Shown here: positions 26,301 to 35,212 of the stretch, piece by piece
Layout of the letters: every line of letters begins with the position of its first letter
Numbering within the stretch: position 1 is the first letter of the stretch
DNA from: Paracidovorax valerianellae
GTDB lineage: Bacteria > Pseudomonadota > Gammaproteobacteria > Burkholderiales > Burkholderiaceae_C
Assembly: GCF_900102625.1 (NCBI RefSeq)
Contig: NZ_FMZC01000001.1
Coordinates: forward strand, 248,001 to 312,000
Length of the DNA stretch: 64,000 bases
Direction of reading: 5' to 3'
Notes under the pieces: generated by a model
The model's input: the letters and a program-made list of their open reading frames with translations, nothing else
Told to the model about the DNA's origin: nothing
The model's database searches: none
Program-made: the position numbers and the translations under genes

Positions 26301-26723
26301 CAGCGTTTCTGTCTGGCGCAGTTTGTCCTGCACCTTGGTGGTCAAAATCTCGCCTTCGCCGCGAACCTGGGCCGCCAATTCCACCTGCACCTGCTGCAAT
26401 GCGCCGTCGGCCTTGCCGTGTGCCCTGCGCTGGCTCCAAAACGCGCGATAGCGGGCGCCGCGGACTTCGAACTCCACTTCGGCCAGGCATTCCGCAGTGT
26501 GCCGCGTCATGACCTCATTGCCGCCTTGCGACACGCCTGCGATGCGCGGCGTCTGGTGGTAAAGCGCCAGGCAGATCGCGTCGAGGATGGTGGTCTTTCC
26601 AGCACCTGTTGGACCCGTGATCGCGAACAGTCCATTGCCGGCGAACGGCTCGGAGGTGAAATCAATCCGCCATTCGCCTTTGAGCGAATTGAGATTCTTG
26701 AGGCGCAGGCTCAAAATCCTCAT
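23271..26723 (-). CDS. sbcC: exonuclease subunit SbcC
   Basis: An 1150-residue SMC-like ATPase that, with SbcD, cuts DNA hairpins and processes double-strand ends. The N-terminal head has MRILSLRLKNLNSLKGEW and Walker A GPTGAGKTT; two long Gln/Ala-rich coiled coils flank the zinc hook CPLC (Cys551 and Cys554). The C-terminal head carries the ABC signature LSGGESFLVSLALALAL and Walker B DSLFLDEGFGTLD. It starts inside the sbcD stop (ATGA). It is the longest gene of the pair and comes second in the operon. Confidence 0.95.
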   Translation of the reverse strand: MRILSLRLKNLNSLKGEWRIDFTSEPFAGNGLFAITGPTGAGKTTILDAICLALYHQTPRIAGVSQGGNEVMTRHTAECLAEVEFEVRGARYRAFWSQRRAHGKADGALQQVQVELAAQVRGEGEILTTKVQDKLRQTETLTGLNFERFTRSMLLAQGGFAAFLEASAGKRAELLEELTGTDIYGQISQRVFESARDARTVLEQLRARAGGVELLDDAARVALADEAQRLASQAEGLQAQRLATARERQWLADQDRSRMRHDEATRYREQTQAEWDGAAEQRQRLAASEPAARLQPVYAAWQSALHDEGVVVQQREEAQAQHAQAVERSAQALGQIQRDSQRLARFRELEWQDCSDARGALAQELAAVPQHGRLGEWLSGWREQFSTRAQRSQAMADVQASLEQQRIEWQALKAQRESHEQACQRATAALTQAQQEVLAARQAHERLAMGREESKWRDASLQLLERSHAWDRLSQSLSAWQQAQSRQTRWMAAQLERQRQQADEAQAVQSLRERYASLHRQVQDQEKLLAQEQRIQALEAHRRHLQPGEACPLCGSNSHPAIEAYDALDVSATQSAFETLRSQRDEVTEQGQELRSRLAALQAQSEQAAQQIAEGEEALRQLLAHWQACCAASDWPADAVDAQAVAEAKARHAAELEAAQHQWAALVQARARLDETLSALQQAEQAERTALQQLALSGKDLEAAQQRAQELARHHQQQQNHHAEAETALAEQLQALGYTLPVDGIAWLQQRAEEHRAWQASQARLQALTADEATLKQIAGMAREVAQRWAALGGGTGAEHDAVLRDKLESEAEDLARAVEQAEARWRAAENEVATLQGTLDSLQRRHADVQLAKSQAAQSWAHALSLSPFADEAAFHAAGMAEAERESLRAWLLERQQALAEATALEVAAKATLAHLQAQPLTDRNAEDLDALMAQWEAELTLVAQQQGAIASRLQDDAQRRDGLQALLAQIKAQEADHDLWQHLNGLIGSADGAKYRKFAQGLTLDHLVHLANRQLGRLHGRYRLGRRSAGELELEVIDTWQADVARDTRTLSGGESFLVSLALALALSDLVSHKASIDSLFLDEGFGTLDGETLETALDALDTLNASGKTIGIISHVEALKERIPVQIRVHKGVGLGYSALERRFSVG

Positions 26724-27940
26724 GGTGCGGGCCTCTCCTCAAGATCGGCCAGGACAGTCCGATACAACGCCGAAAGGCGCTCCTCCAGTGCAGGCTCGAG
26801 CGATTGGGCCGCGAGCCGCCGGGCAAACACCTCTGCGGGCCCCAGTTCATCGAGCGTTTCTCCGGCAGAGGTTTCCAGCAAGGTAGGAAGCGCATTGCGG
26901 GCCCTGCGCACACGCAGGATCTGGATCGGCAAGCCCTCCGCCATCTTCGCCACACGCACCTGCAGATCGACAAGGTAGTCGTCATGGGCCACTTCCACCT
27001 CGATCCACACCGGCAGCGAATCGCTTCCAAGGCTGGCGGCTTCGGCAAAAGCCGCCGGCAGCTCTGCCAAACGGCCTCGCACGCTGGCCAGCGGCTGAAA
27101 GCGAGGGATGGCCAGCGGCGTCACGGACTTCAGGCCGGCCAGATCGAAATCGACCAACAGCACCTCTTTGTGCTGCCGCGCCTCGTCAAAACTCAGCGGT
27201 ATCGGCGAGCCGCTGTAGCGCACGTGCTCCAGCCCCCCCACCTTTTGCGGCTGGTGGATGTGGCCCAAGGCGATGTAGTCCGCCGGTGGAAACGCATTGG
27301 TGGGAAAGGCTTCCAGCGAGCCCACGTAGATTTCGCGCACCGATTCGCTAGCGCTGGCGCCCACGGTGGTCAGATGGCCGGTCGCGACAATGGGCAGACC
27401 GCCCAAGGCGGCGCTGCGCTCGACAGCCAGGACGTGCAAGGCTTGGTAATGGGCGCGGATGGATCTCTGTAGCGCCAATTGCTTGTCGGCTGCACTTTGT
27501 CCTGGCTGGCTGAGCAACAGGTCCCGGGCACGCAAAAACGGCACGGCACACAATACCGCCCCCGGCACACCCGAGCGGGTGTGCAACACCATCACCTGAT
27601 CTTCAGCATGCTCCGCCATGCACGGCACCACCCGAGTGTTGAGGTGTGCCAGCAAGCTGCGGCTTTCGCCCAGCATCGACACGGAGTCGTGATTGCCTCC
27701 CAGCACGACGAACTCCGCCCCGGCATCGCGCAGGGCCAGGACGCAGTGGTTGTACAGTTCGCGCGCGTAACTGGGCGGGGCTCCGGTATCGAAAATGTCG
27801 CCCGCCACGATCACAACATCCACGCTGTGTGCTCGCACCTGTTCCGCCAGCCAATCGATGAAGGCGAGATGCTCGGTTTGGCGGTTCTGGCCCATGAAAT
27901 GCTGGCCCAGATGCCAGTCGGAGGTGTGCAGGAGGCGCAA
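26720..27940 (-). CDS. sbcD: exonuclease subunit SbcD
   Basis: A 406-residue Mre11-type manganese phosphoesterase. Metal motifs are visible in order: LHTSDWHLGQ, VVIVAGDIFDTG, LGGNHDS, ATGHLTT and ALGHIHQPQ. The frame is open far upstream, but TTG 27940 gives MRLLHTSDWHLG, the usual start; no good ribosome binding site is seen there. It overlaps sbcC by four bases. Upstream it diverges from rpmE2. Confidence 0.92.
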   Translation of the reverse strand: MRLLHTSDWHLGQHFMGQNRQTEHLAFIDWLAEQVRAHSVDVVIVAGDIFDTGAPPSYARELYNHCVLALRDAGAEFVVLGGNHDSVSMLGESRSLLAHLNTRVVPCMAEHAEDQVMVLHTRSGVPGAVLCAVPFLRARDLLLSQPGQSAADKQLALQRSIRAHYQALHVLAVERSAALGGLPIVATGHLTTVGASASESVREIYVGSLEAFPTNAFPPADYIALGHIHQPQKVGGLEHVRYSGSPIPLSFDEARQHKEVLLVDFDLAGLKSVTPLAIPRFQPLASVRGRLAELPAAFAEAASLGSDSLPVWIEVEVAHDDYLVDLQVRVAKMAEGLPIQILRVRRARNALPTLLETSAGETLDELGPAEVFARRLAAQSLEPALEERLSALYRTVLADLEERPAP

Positions 27941-27996
27941 ATCGTGGCTTTTGGAAGAGTTTGGAAACGTTGATCGTCTCACTTTGACACAGCTAT

Positions 27997-28005
27997 GCGA
28001 TAATT
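27997..28005 (+). promoter_or_regulatory. extended -10 promoter for rpmE2
   Basis: TGCGATAAT fits an extended -10 (TGnTATAAT type). A TTGACA occurs at 27985-27990 but is too close to act as its -35. The implied leader is about 70 bases. Confidence 0.45.
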
Positions 28006-28084
28006 GAAGGCTAAATTTTCCGCGGAAAGTGCGACGCAATGGGTGCGGCGTGGCTACCGCAGCAGCCCTAGAAAGGACCATGCC

Positions 28085-28342
28085 ATGAGAGAAGGCATTC
28101 ACCCCAATTACCGCGAAGTGTTGTTCGTGGACCTGTCCAATGGTTTCAAGTTCGTGACCCGCTCTTGCGTGAACACGAAGGAAATGGGCAAGACCGATGA
28201 CGGACGCGAACTGCCTCTGTTCAAGCTGGATACTTCCAGCGAATCGCATCCTTTCTACACCGGTACGCAAAAGTCCGTGGACAACATGGGCGGCCGCGTG
28301 GAGAAGTTCCGCAACCGTTTCGGCAAGACCGCAGCGAAGTAA
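28085..28342 (+). CDS. rpmE2: 50S ribosomal protein L31, type B
   Basis: An 85-residue ribosomal protein. MREGIHPNYREVLFVDLSNG and FVTRSCVNTKE fit the zinc-independent type B form, which lacks the paired CxxC of type A. AAGGA sits just before ATG 28085. In many bacteria type B replaces type A when zinc is scarce; I see no clear Zur box here, so regulation is open. A terminator follows at 28429. Confidence 0.93.
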   Translation: MREGIHPNYREVLFVDLSNGFKFVTRSCVNTKEMGKTDDGRELPLFKLDTSSESHPFYTGTQKSVDNMGGRVEKFRNRFGKTAAK

Positions 28343-28428
28343 TCGGCGGAAATGGTGTGTGCAGGCTCTGGCCTGCGGTGCCGCAAGGCGGTCTGCCACG
28401 CAACGCAGGCCCATCACATCGTTTCAAG

Positions 28429-28463
28429 AAAGGCAGCCCGGCTCGACCGCGCTGCCTTTTTCT
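28429..28463 (+). terminator. intrinsic terminator behind rpmE2
   Basis: AGGCAGC...GCTGCCT stem, extended by an inner CCGG/CCG pairing and followed by TTTTTCTTT. Confidence 0.8.
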
Positions 28464-28515
28464 TTGCCCATTTGCCATTATTCTCGGGCGTCCTTTCGCC
28501 ATCAGAACGAGTCGA

Positions 28516-30228
28516 GTGATCCACCCCACCCCCGCCATCGTCACCCAGGGCGCAGTGCGCCCGCTGCCACGCTGGGCACTCTTGCTGCTGTGCCTCGCGT
28601 ACGTGGTGCCAGGGTTCGTGGCGCGAGCCCCGTGGAAGAACGCCGACATCACCGCGTTCGGCTACATGCTGGAACTGGCACAGGGCTCGACTGCATGGCT
28701 CTCTCCATCGCTGGCGGGCATGCCGCCCGAGACGGAAGGACTGTTGCCCTACTGGCTGGGGGCGTTGGCGCTACAAATCGCGCCCTCGTGGATTTCGCAG
28801 GAAATGGCAGCGCGATTACCCTTCATCGCCCTGCTGGCCGTCACGCTCGTCGCTACCTGGTATGGGGTGTACTACTTGGCAAAGAGTCCTGGCGCACAGC
28901 CGGTGGCCTTTGCGTTCGGAGGCGAAGCCCTGCCGGCCGACTATGCCCGCGCCATGGCCGATGGCGGGCTGCTGGCGTTGCTGGCCTGCCTGGGACTGGC
29001 CCAGTTGTCGCACGAGATCACCAGTTACCTCACACAGCTGGCGTGCACTGCACTCCTATTTTTTGCTGCAGCCGCGCTACCCTACCGCACCGCCCTGCCC
29101 ACCGCCGCCGCGGCGCTCGGGCTGATCGGATTGGTGCTGAGCGGCGCGCCCACCATGGCGGCATTGCTGGGCACGGGCAGCGCCTTGCTGGTCTTGCGCA
29201 CACCTGACCACGAAAAGAACTCCACACGGGCCTGGGCCCTGGCGCTGTTCACCATGACGGCCATGGCTGCTTTGCTGGCATGGAAACTCAATCTCTGGCG
29301 CTGGCGCATCGTCGGCACAGCGGAAGGCGCCAAGGATTGGCAGAGCCTATTGCGGCTTTTGATCTGGTTCGCGTGGCCGGCATGGCCGCTCGCGTGGTGG
29401 ACGCTGTGGCGCTGGCGGCACCAGATCTTCAGCCGGGCGATGCACCGCCATCTGTTACTTCCTCTGTGGTTCACCGCCGTCACCCTGGGTGCCACCGTGA
29501 CCACCCAGCCGGCTGACCGTGCCCTGCTGCTCGGTTTGCCGGCGCTGGCGGCATTGGCCGCCTTCGCACTGCCTACGCTGCGCCGGGCCATTGCCTCGTT
29601 GATCGACTGGTTCACGCTGCTGTTCTTCAGCGCTTCCGCGATCACCATCTGGGTGATCTGGCTGTCGCTGCAGACCGGCGTGCCCTCCAAGCCGGCTGCC
29701 AATGTCGCACGGCTGGCACCTGCGTTCGTTCCACAGTTTTCCGCCCTTGCCTTCGCGCTGGCCCTTGCGGCGACGGGCGCCTGGTGCGCGCTGGTGTGGT
29801 GGCGAGCGTCTAGGGATCGGGCCGTGATCTGGAAAAGCCTGGTGCTCCCGGCCAGCGGTGCCACCCTGGGGTGGTTGCTGCTCATGACGCTATGGCTGCC
29901 GCTGCTGGACTACGGCCGCAGCTACCGCCCTCAAATGAACAACCTCATGGCGGTGCTAGGCCCTGAGCCGGGCTGCATCGTCACGCACGGCCTGAGCCGT
30001 GCCCAGGTAGCCGCATTGCAGTACCACGGCGGACTATCCCTGCAGCCGACCGACGGTGCAACGCTGCCCGCCGCGTCCGATTGCCAATGGCTGGTGGCGG
30101 ACAGCGAAGCCCAGCCGCCAGCTGCTGATATCGCGCCGTCCAAAGAGTGGACGCACATCGCGCAACTTCCCCGCCCCACCGACAAAAACGATCAATTGCT
30201 GGTGCTGCGGCGCACGGCGCCGCGGTAA
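28516..30228 (+). CDS. polytopic membrane protein, possible ArnT/PMT-like glycosyltransferase
   Basis: A 570-residue protein with about 11-12 hydrophobic helices and a soluble C-terminal domain of roughly 100 residues. After the first helix comes WKNADITAFGYMLELAQG, which has the position and acidic residue of the first loop in ArnT/PMT-type glycosyltransferases that use lipid-linked sugars. The likeness is limited, so the assignment is tentative. The start is uncertain: GTG 28516 is chosen since upstream residues overlap the rpmE2 terminator. Its stop overlaps the next start (TAATG), coupling it to the MATE gene. Confidence 0.65.
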   Translation: MIHPTPAIVTQGAVRPLPRWALLLLCLAYVVPGFVARAPWKNADITAFGYMLELAQGSTAWLSPSLAGMPPETEGLLPYWLGALALQIAPSWISQEMAARLPFIALLAVTLVATWYGVYYLAKSPGAQPVAFAFGGEALPADYARAMADGGLLALLACLGLAQLSHEITSYLTQLACTALLFFAAAALPYRTALPTAAAALGLIGLVLSGAPTMAALLGTGSALLVLRTPDHEKNSTRAWALALFTMTAMAALLAWKLNLWRWRIVGTAEGAKDWQSLLRLLIWFAWPAWPLAWWTLWRWRHQIFSRAMHRHLLLPLWFTAVTLGATVTTQPADRALLLGLPALAALAAFALPTLRRAIASLIDWFTLLFFSASAITIWVIWLSLQTGVPSKPAANVARLAPAFVPQFSALAFALALAATGAWCALVWWRASRDRAVIWKSLVLPASGATLGWLLLMTLWLPLLDYGRSYRPQMNNLMAVLGPEPGCIVTHGLSRAQVAALQYHGGLSLQPTDGATLPAASDCQWLVADSEAQPPAADIAPSKEWTHIAQLPRPTDKNDQLLVLRRTAPR

Positions 30229-31586
30229 TGTCCGAGCGCACGACGATTGCGCGGCATGCCGGCACCGTGCTGGCCGGCCAGTTGGCGGTCATGGCGTTCG
30301 GCGTGACCGACACCATCGTGGCGGGACGGCACTCCGCAGATGCGCTGGCAGCCCTGTCGATCGGTTCGGCGATTTACGTCAGCATCTATGTAGCGCTCAT
30401 GGGGGCGCTGCAGGCCCTGTTGCCGGTTTGGGCCGAGCAGCGTGGGGCGGGCGAACGCGAGGGCATCGGCCGCACCGTGCGGCAAGCGCTCTATCTGTGC
30501 GCCATCGCATGCGCGATCGGAATGGCGGTGCTGGTTTCGCCCGGCGCCATTCTGCGATGGACGCAAGTGCCAGAAGACTTGCGGGCCGTGGTCGGCAGCT
30601 ATCTCGGCGTGCTGGCTCTGGCGCTGCCGCCGGCACTGCTGTTTCGGGTTTACAGCACGCTCAACCAGGCACTGGGGCGCCCCCAACTGGTGACCTGGCT
30701 GCAAGTGGGTTCGCTGCTGGTCAAGATTCCTTTATCGATCTGGTTCACCTTCGGCGGCGCAGGGGTTCCCGCGCAAGGTGCAGTGGGGTGCGCCTTTGCA
30801 ACGCTGCTGGTCAACTACGCACTGCTGGGTGTTTCCCTGTGGCTGCTCAACACCCAGCCGCTTTATGTGCCATTGGACCTGTGGCGCCGCATGGAAAAGC
30901 CCGACTGGAAGCAGATCGGTCGTTTCGCGCAGTTGGGGGTTCCCGCGGGGCTGGCCATTTTGGTGGAGGTCACCTCCTTCACGCTGATGGCGCTCTTCAT
31001 CGCCCGCCAGGGCAATGTCGCGGCGGCAGCACACCAGATCGCCTCCAATTTGACGGCCGTGCTTTACATGGTGCCTTTGTCGCTGTCGATTGCCATCAGC
31101 GCCCGGGTCAGCTTCTGGCGGGGCTCGGGCAATGAGGCGCAGGCTCGCGCAGCGGCCTGGATGGGTTTTAGGCTCTCTGCCGGGATAGGTATTGCGCTGG
31201 CAGCTATTCTTTTTATAGCAAAAGACCACATTGCGCCTTTCTACACATCCTCGGCACAAGTGGCGTTGCTCACGGCATCGCTGCTCACCTGGGTGTCGTG
31301 CTACCACGTCGCGGATGCGCTGCAGACCGTTTGCGTTTTCGTGCTGCGCTGCTACCGGGTCACGCTGGCGCCCTTGGTCGTCTACTGCGTGATGCTCTGG
31401 GGCGCTGGGCTGACCGGTGGATATTTTCTCGCCTACGAGGGGACGCCGGGTGCAGGGCCCTTGCGATCTCCGGCGGCGTTCTGGGGCGCCAGCGCCGCCG
31501 CGCTGTCGATCACGGCAGCGATCTTCGTGGCGATGCTGGCCATCACCCTCAAGCCTGGGAAACCGCTCCCGCCTCCAGAAAGCTGA
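30228..31586 (+). CDS. MATE family efflux transporter
   Basis: A 452-residue inner-membrane exporter with twelve predicted helices in two six-helix halves, of the NorM-like type that swaps drugs or metabolites for Na+ or H+. The N-terminus has GQLAVMAFGVTDTIVAGRHSADALAALS, and the second half starts near GVPAGLAILVEVTSFTLMALF. ATG 30228 overlaps the upstream stop. Residues about 313-332 are encoded by an in-frame palindromic repeat. The 3' end overlaps phoR by 38 bases, tail to tail. Confidence 0.9.
   Translation: MSERTTIARHAGTVLAGQLAVMAFGVTDTIVAGRHSADALAALSIGSAIYVSIYVALMGALQALLPVWAEQRGAGEREGIGRTVRQALYLCAIACAIGMAVLVSPGAILRWTQVPEDLRAVVGSYLGVLALALPPALLFRVYSTLNQALGRPQLVTWLQVGSLLVKIPLSIWFTFGGAGVPAQGAVGCAFATLLVNYALLGVSLWLLNTQPLYVPLDLWRRMEKPDWKQIGRFAQLGVPAGLAILVEVTSFTLMALFIARQGNVAAAAHQIASNLTAVLYMVPLSLSIAISARVSFWRGSGNEAQARAAAWMGFRLSAGIGIALAAILFIAKDHIAPFYTSSAQVALLTASLLTWVSCYHVADALQTVCVFVLRCYRVTLAPLVVYCVMLWGAGLTGGYFLAYEGTPGAGPLRSPAAFWGASAAALSITAAIFVAMLAITLKPGKPLPPPES
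31166..31224. repeat. palindromic dispersed repeat inside the MATE gene
   Basis: Carries TTTTAGGCTCT, the core ATTGCGCTGG (31191-31200, reverse complement of CCAGCGCAAT) and the arm CTTTTTATAGCA. It is translated in frame as a hydrophobic segment (IALAAILFIAK), so it fits a membrane helix. Confidence 0.7.
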
Positions 31587-32955
31587 GGGCGCGGCGGCTC
31601 TGCACGCGGCTGGGCGGAAAGGTGACGGAAAAGACCGAGCCCTTGCCCACCGTGCTCGAAATGTCCAGCGTGGCCGAATGGCGCTGCAGCACATGCTTGA
31701 CGATGGCCAGCCCCAGGCCGGTGCCACCCGTCTCACGGGACCGGCTGCGGTCCACGCGATAAAACCGCTCGGTCAGGCGAGGCAGATGCACCGCTTCGAT
31801 GCCAGGGCCGGTATCACGCACTGAAAAACGAGCCCCGCCATCTTCCAGCGCTTGCCATTCCACCGTGATGCAGCCGCCTGCCGGGGTGTAGCGCACGGCG
31901 TTGCCGATGAGGTTGGACAGCGCACTCTGCAACTCCGCCGGCACGCCGCCGAGCTGGCCGGCCGCGCGCATCGTGTCCAGCGAAGGGAACTGGATCGTGT
32001 GCGGCCGGGGCTGGTTCTGCGTGAGCAACGCGGACAGGCCGCGAGCCTCGTCTTCGCAGCGGCGCAGCAGCACTTCCACAGGCGTCCACTCGGTGATGCC
32101 GGGCAACGGGCTGCCCTCCAGGCGAGACAGGGTCAGCAAGTCTTGCACCACGCTTTGCATGCGCGCCGCCTGCTGCGACATCATGCCCAGGTAGCGCGAG
32201 CGCTCTTCGGTCGACAGCGGCAGGGTCTGCAAGGTTTCGACGAAGCCTGTCAAAACGGTGAGTGGCGTGCGGATCTCGTGCGACACGTTGGCGACGAAGT
32301 CGCGGCGCATGGCCTCTGCCTGCTCCAGCGCCGTCACATCGCGCGACAGCAGCAGCTTGCGTCCGTCGCCATACGGATGCAGATGGACCGATATGCGCAC
32401 CGGACGAGAGGCAGTGCTGTCGCGGCCCTGCAGCACGACGTCGTGCGAGAAATCCTGGCTGGAGTAATAGGCGTTGAAATCCGGGTCGCGCAAGAGGTTT
32501 CCGATGGACTGCATCACATCGCGCTGCGCATCGAAACCGAACTGGCCGGCGGCGATGTGATTGCACCATTCGATGCGTCCCGCGGCATCCAGCAGCACCA
32601 CGCCATTGGGCGTTGCCTGTAGCGCCGCCAAAATTTCCTGCAGCCGCGCGTCGCTGGCCGCCACCTGCGCCTGGCTTTGGCGCAGCAGGCGCCGCGCACG
32701 ATCGGCAGCCTCGCCCCACAAGCCGCGCAAGTCCGGCGCCCGGGAAAGGTCGCCTTCCCGCAGCCAGGCCACCACACGGGCGCCGCGCAGAAGATCCCAG
32801 ATGAACCACACCCAGGCAGCGACGACGGCCGCCAGCATGGCGCCGAAAGCCCCGCCTTGCCACCATCCCACGACAAGACCCGCCAACTGAAAGAGAAAAA
32901 AGAAAAGAAAGCGCCAGGCCATTTCGTGCATACGGGTCAAGGGGCGCGGCGCCAT
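31549..32955 (-). CDS. phoR: phosphate regulon sensor histidine kinase PhoR
   Basis: A 468-residue membrane kinase that phosphorylates PhoB when phosphate is low. Two N-terminal helices (about residues 12-50) are followed by a PAS domain, the His box FVANVSHEIRTPLTVL, and the ATPase domain with NLIGNAVRYTP, DTGPGIE and GGTGLGLAIVKH. PhoR's short periplasmic part fits signalling through PstSCAB-PhoU and not direct ligand binding. Several starts are possible (GTG 32961, ATG 32955, ATG 32931) and none has a clear ribosome binding site; phoB ends 19 bases upstream. Confidence 0.93.
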   Translation of the reverse strand: MAPRPLTRMHEMAWRFLFFFLFQLAGLVVGWWQGGAFGAMLAAVVAAWVWFIWDLLRGARVVAWLREGDLSRAPDLRGLWGEAADRARRLLRQSQAQVAASDARLQEILAALQATPNGVVLLDAAGRIEWCNHIAAGQFGFDAQRDVMQSIGNLLRDPDFNAYYSSQDFSHDVVLQGRDSTASRPVRISVHLHPYGDGRKLLLSRDVTALEQAEAMRRDFVANVSHEIRTPLTVLTGFVETLQTLPLSTEERSRYLGMMSQQAARMQSVVQDLLTLSRLEGSPLPGITEWTPVEVLLRRCEDEARGLSALLTQNQPRPHTIQFPSLDTMRAAGQLGGVPAELQSALSNLIGNAVRYTPAGGCITVEWQALEDGGARFSVRDTGPGIEAVHLPRLTERFYRVDRSRSRETGGTGLGLAIVKHVLQRHSATLDISSTVGKGSVFSVTFPPSRVQSRRALSFLEAGAVSQA

Positions 32956-32974
32956 CGGCACCGCAGGGCGGGCG

Positions 32975-33682
32975 TCAAGCCTGCATCAGTGCCGGCGGCT
33001 GCGCCGTCAGGCGATATCCAGCGCCGCGCACGGTTTCCACCATCGCGCCGGCAACGCCCAGCGCTTCTCGCAGCCGCTTGACGTGCACATCGACCGTGCG
33101 CTCTTCGATGAACACATGGTCGCCCCACACCTTGTCCAGCAACTGGGCTCGGCTGTGCACTCGCTCCGGGTGCTTCATCAGGTAGTGCAGCAGCTTGAAC
33201 TCGGTCGGGCCGATCTTGAGCTGCTGCGCCTGAAAGGTTACCCGGTAGGTGGCCGCGTCCAGCGTCAATTCGCCGATGGTCACGCTGTCGCTCACCTGCT
33301 CCGGTGCCCGGCGGCGCAGCACGGCACGGATGCGTGCCAGCAGTTCCTGGGTGGAAAACGGCTTGGTGATGTAGTCGTCCGCGCCCGCATCCAGCCCCGC
33401 GACCTTGTCCGGCTCATCACCGCGTGCGGTCAGCATGAGGATGGGAATGGGCTTGGTGCGCGCGTCGGCCCGCCATTTGCGCGCCAGCGTGAGTCCGCTC
33501 TGGCCCGGCAGCATCCAGTCGAGCAGGATGACGTCAGGCAGCACGGCATCGAGCTCGCGTTGCGCAGATTCGCCATCTTCCGACCAGATGGGCTGAAAGC
33601 CGTTGTGCCGCAGATTGACGGCGATCAGTTCGGCAATGGCGGGTTCGTCCTCGACGATGAGTACACGGGGAAGTCTCTTCAT
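32975..33682 (-). CDS. phoB: phosphate regulon response regulator PhoB
   Basis: A 235-residue OmpR-type regulator. The receiver has Glu11-Asp12, phospho-acceptor Asp55 in LLDWMLPG and the TKPF lysine. The winged-helix domain (PTEFKLLHYLMKHPERVHSRAQLL...RTVDVHVKRLREAL) binds tandem 11-bp Pho boxes, four sets of which appear in this window. AAAGGCGG precedes ATG 33682. It lies between phoU and phoR in one minus-strand operon. Confidence 0.96.
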   Translation of the reverse strand: MKRLPRVLIVEDEPAIAELIAVNLRHNGFQPIWSEDGESAQRELDAVLPDVILLDWMLPGQSGLTLARKWRADARTKPIPILMLTARGDEPDKVAGLDAGADDYITKPFSTQELLARIRAVLRRRAPEQVSDSVTIGELTLDAATYRVTFQAQQLKIGPTEFKLLHYLMKHPERVHSRAQLLDKVWGDHVFIEERTVDVHVKRLREALGVAGAMVETVRGAGYRLTAQPPALMQA

Positions 33683-33698
33683 GGAAATGCACCGCCTT

Positions 33699-34400
33699 TC
33701 ACAACACGGCGGATTCGATCTGGTCCAGGGCGGTGTGCCGCACGTCCTTGCCCTTGACGAGGTAGATGATCAATTCGGCCACGTTCTTGGAATGGTCGCC
33801 GATGCGTTCGATCGCCTTGGCGAGAAACAGCAGGTCCAGGCTGGCCGAGATGGTGCGGGGGTCTTCCATCATGTAGGTGATGAGCTTGCGCACGAAGCCG
33901 TCGAACTCTTTATCGATGAGGTCGTCTTCCTTGAGGATCGCCACGGCGGCCTTGGTGTCGAGCCTTGCGAACGCATCGAGCGTCTTGCGCAACAGGCCGG
34001 AAGCCAGGTCCGCCGCCACACGCAGGTCGGTGGTCGGCAACAGCCGAGCGGAGCCGCTTTCGATGATGGACTTGACCATGCGCGCCATCTTGTTGGCCTC
34101 GTCGCCCATGCGTTCGAGATTCGCGGTGGCTTTGGAAAAGGCGATCAGCAGGCGCAGATCGCGCGCGGTGGGCTGGCGCCGCGCGATGATGGAAGAGAGC
34201 TCATGGTCGATTTCAACTTCCATCGCGTTCACGCGGTGCTCGGTAGCGGCGACCTGATCGGCCGCTTCCACGCTGAACTGCGAAAGCGCATAGATGGCCT
34301 GGCGAATCTGCGATTCGACCAGACCGCCCAGTTCCATGACCCGGGCGGAGATGCTGTTGAGTTCGCTGTCGAACTGTGAAGAGAGGTGCTTGTCGGGCAT
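33699..34400 (-). CDS. phoU: phosphate transport regulator PhoU
   Basis: A 233-residue helical protein of two three-helix bundles, with the metal-binding repeats MGDEANKMARM and IERIGDHSKNVAEL. It links the Pst transporter to PhoR and dampens signalling in high phosphate. AAGGAGCAC lies before ATG 34400. It is ten bases after pstB. Confidence 0.96.
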   Translation of the reverse strand: MPDKHLSSQFDSELNSISARVMELGGLVESQIRQAIYALSQFSVEAADQVAATEHRVNAMEVEIDHELSSIIARRQPTARDLRLLIAFSKATANLERMGDEANKMARMVKSIIESGSARLLPTTDLRVAADLASGLLRKTLDAFARLDTKAAVAILKEDDLIDKEFDGFVRKLITYMMEDPRTISASLDLLFLAKAIERIGDHSKNVAELIIYLVKGKDVRHTALDQIESAVL

Positions 34401-34410
34401 TTTGTGCTCC

Positions 34411-35193
34411 TTAGCCGAACCGGCCAGTGATGTAGTCCTCGGTCTCCTTGCGCTGCGGCTTGAAGAACATCTGTTCGGTTTCGCCGAACTCCATCAAGTC
34501 GCCGAGGTACATGTAAGCCGTGTAGTCGCTGCAGCGCGCTGCCTGCTGCATGTTGTGCGTCACGATCACGACGGTGTAGTCGTTCTTGAGTTCGGCGATC
34601 AGTTCTTCGACCTTCGCGGTGGAGATGGGGTCCAGCGCTGAGCATGGCTCGTCCAGCAAAAGCACTTCGGGCTTGATGGCGATGCCGCGGGCGATGCAAA
34701 GCCGCTGCTGCTGCCCGCCGGACAGGCCGGAGCCGCTCTGGTGCAGCTTGTCCTTCACCTCGTTCCACAGGGCCGCCTTGCGCAGCGCCCATTCCACACG
34801 GTCGTCCATGTCGGTGGCATTGAGGCTTTCGAAAAGCTTCACGCCGAAAGCGATGTTGTCGTAGATCGACATCGGGAATGGTGTGGGCTTCTGGAACACC
34901 ATGCCGACTTTGGCACGGATCAGCGCCACGTCCTGCTTGCTGGTGAGCAGGTTTTCGCCGTCCAGCACGATCTGGCCTTCGGCACGTTGTTCGGGATAGA
35001 GCTCGAACATGCGGTTGAAGGTGCGCAGCAAGGTGGACTTGCCGCAACCCGATGGTCCGATGAAGGCCGTGACCTTCTTTTCGGGAATGTCGAGGTTGAT
35101 GCCTTTGAGGGCATGGAACTTGCCGTAATAGAAGTTCAGGTCACGCACCGTGATCTTGGGCGTCTCGGACACTGCGGGCATTGGGTAGGGCAT
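34411..35193 (-). CDS. pstB: phosphate ABC transporter ATPase PstB
   Basis: A 260-residue cytoplasmic ATPase. Walker [10 protein letters not shown], signature [14 protein letters not shown] and Walker [14 protein letters not shown] are intact; [15 protein letters not shown] is typical of PstB. AAGGAAG precedes ATG 35193. Same operon as pstA upstream (19-base gap) and phoU downstream. Confidence 0.97.
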   Translation of the reverse strand: MPYPMPAVSETPKITVRDLNFYYGKFHALKGINLDIPEKKVTAFIGPSGCGKSTLLRTFNRMFELYPEQRAEGQIVLDGENLLTSKQDVALIRAKVGMVFQKPTPFPMSIYDNIAFGVKLFESLNATDMDDRVEWALRKAALWNEVKDKLHQSGSGLSGGQQQRLCIARGIAIKPEVLLLDEPCSALDPISTAKVEELIAELKNDYTVVIVTHNMQQAARCSDYTAYMYLGDLMEFGETEQMFFKPQRKETEDYITGRFG

Positions 35194-35212
35194 GGTGTCT
35201 TCCTTGTGTTGC

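Noticed and set aside
27985-27990. Perfect TTGACA before rpmE2 as a -35
   Set aside because: It is only nine bases from the best -10 (28000-28005), and the next AT-rich hexamer is 22 bases away; neither spacing is suitable.
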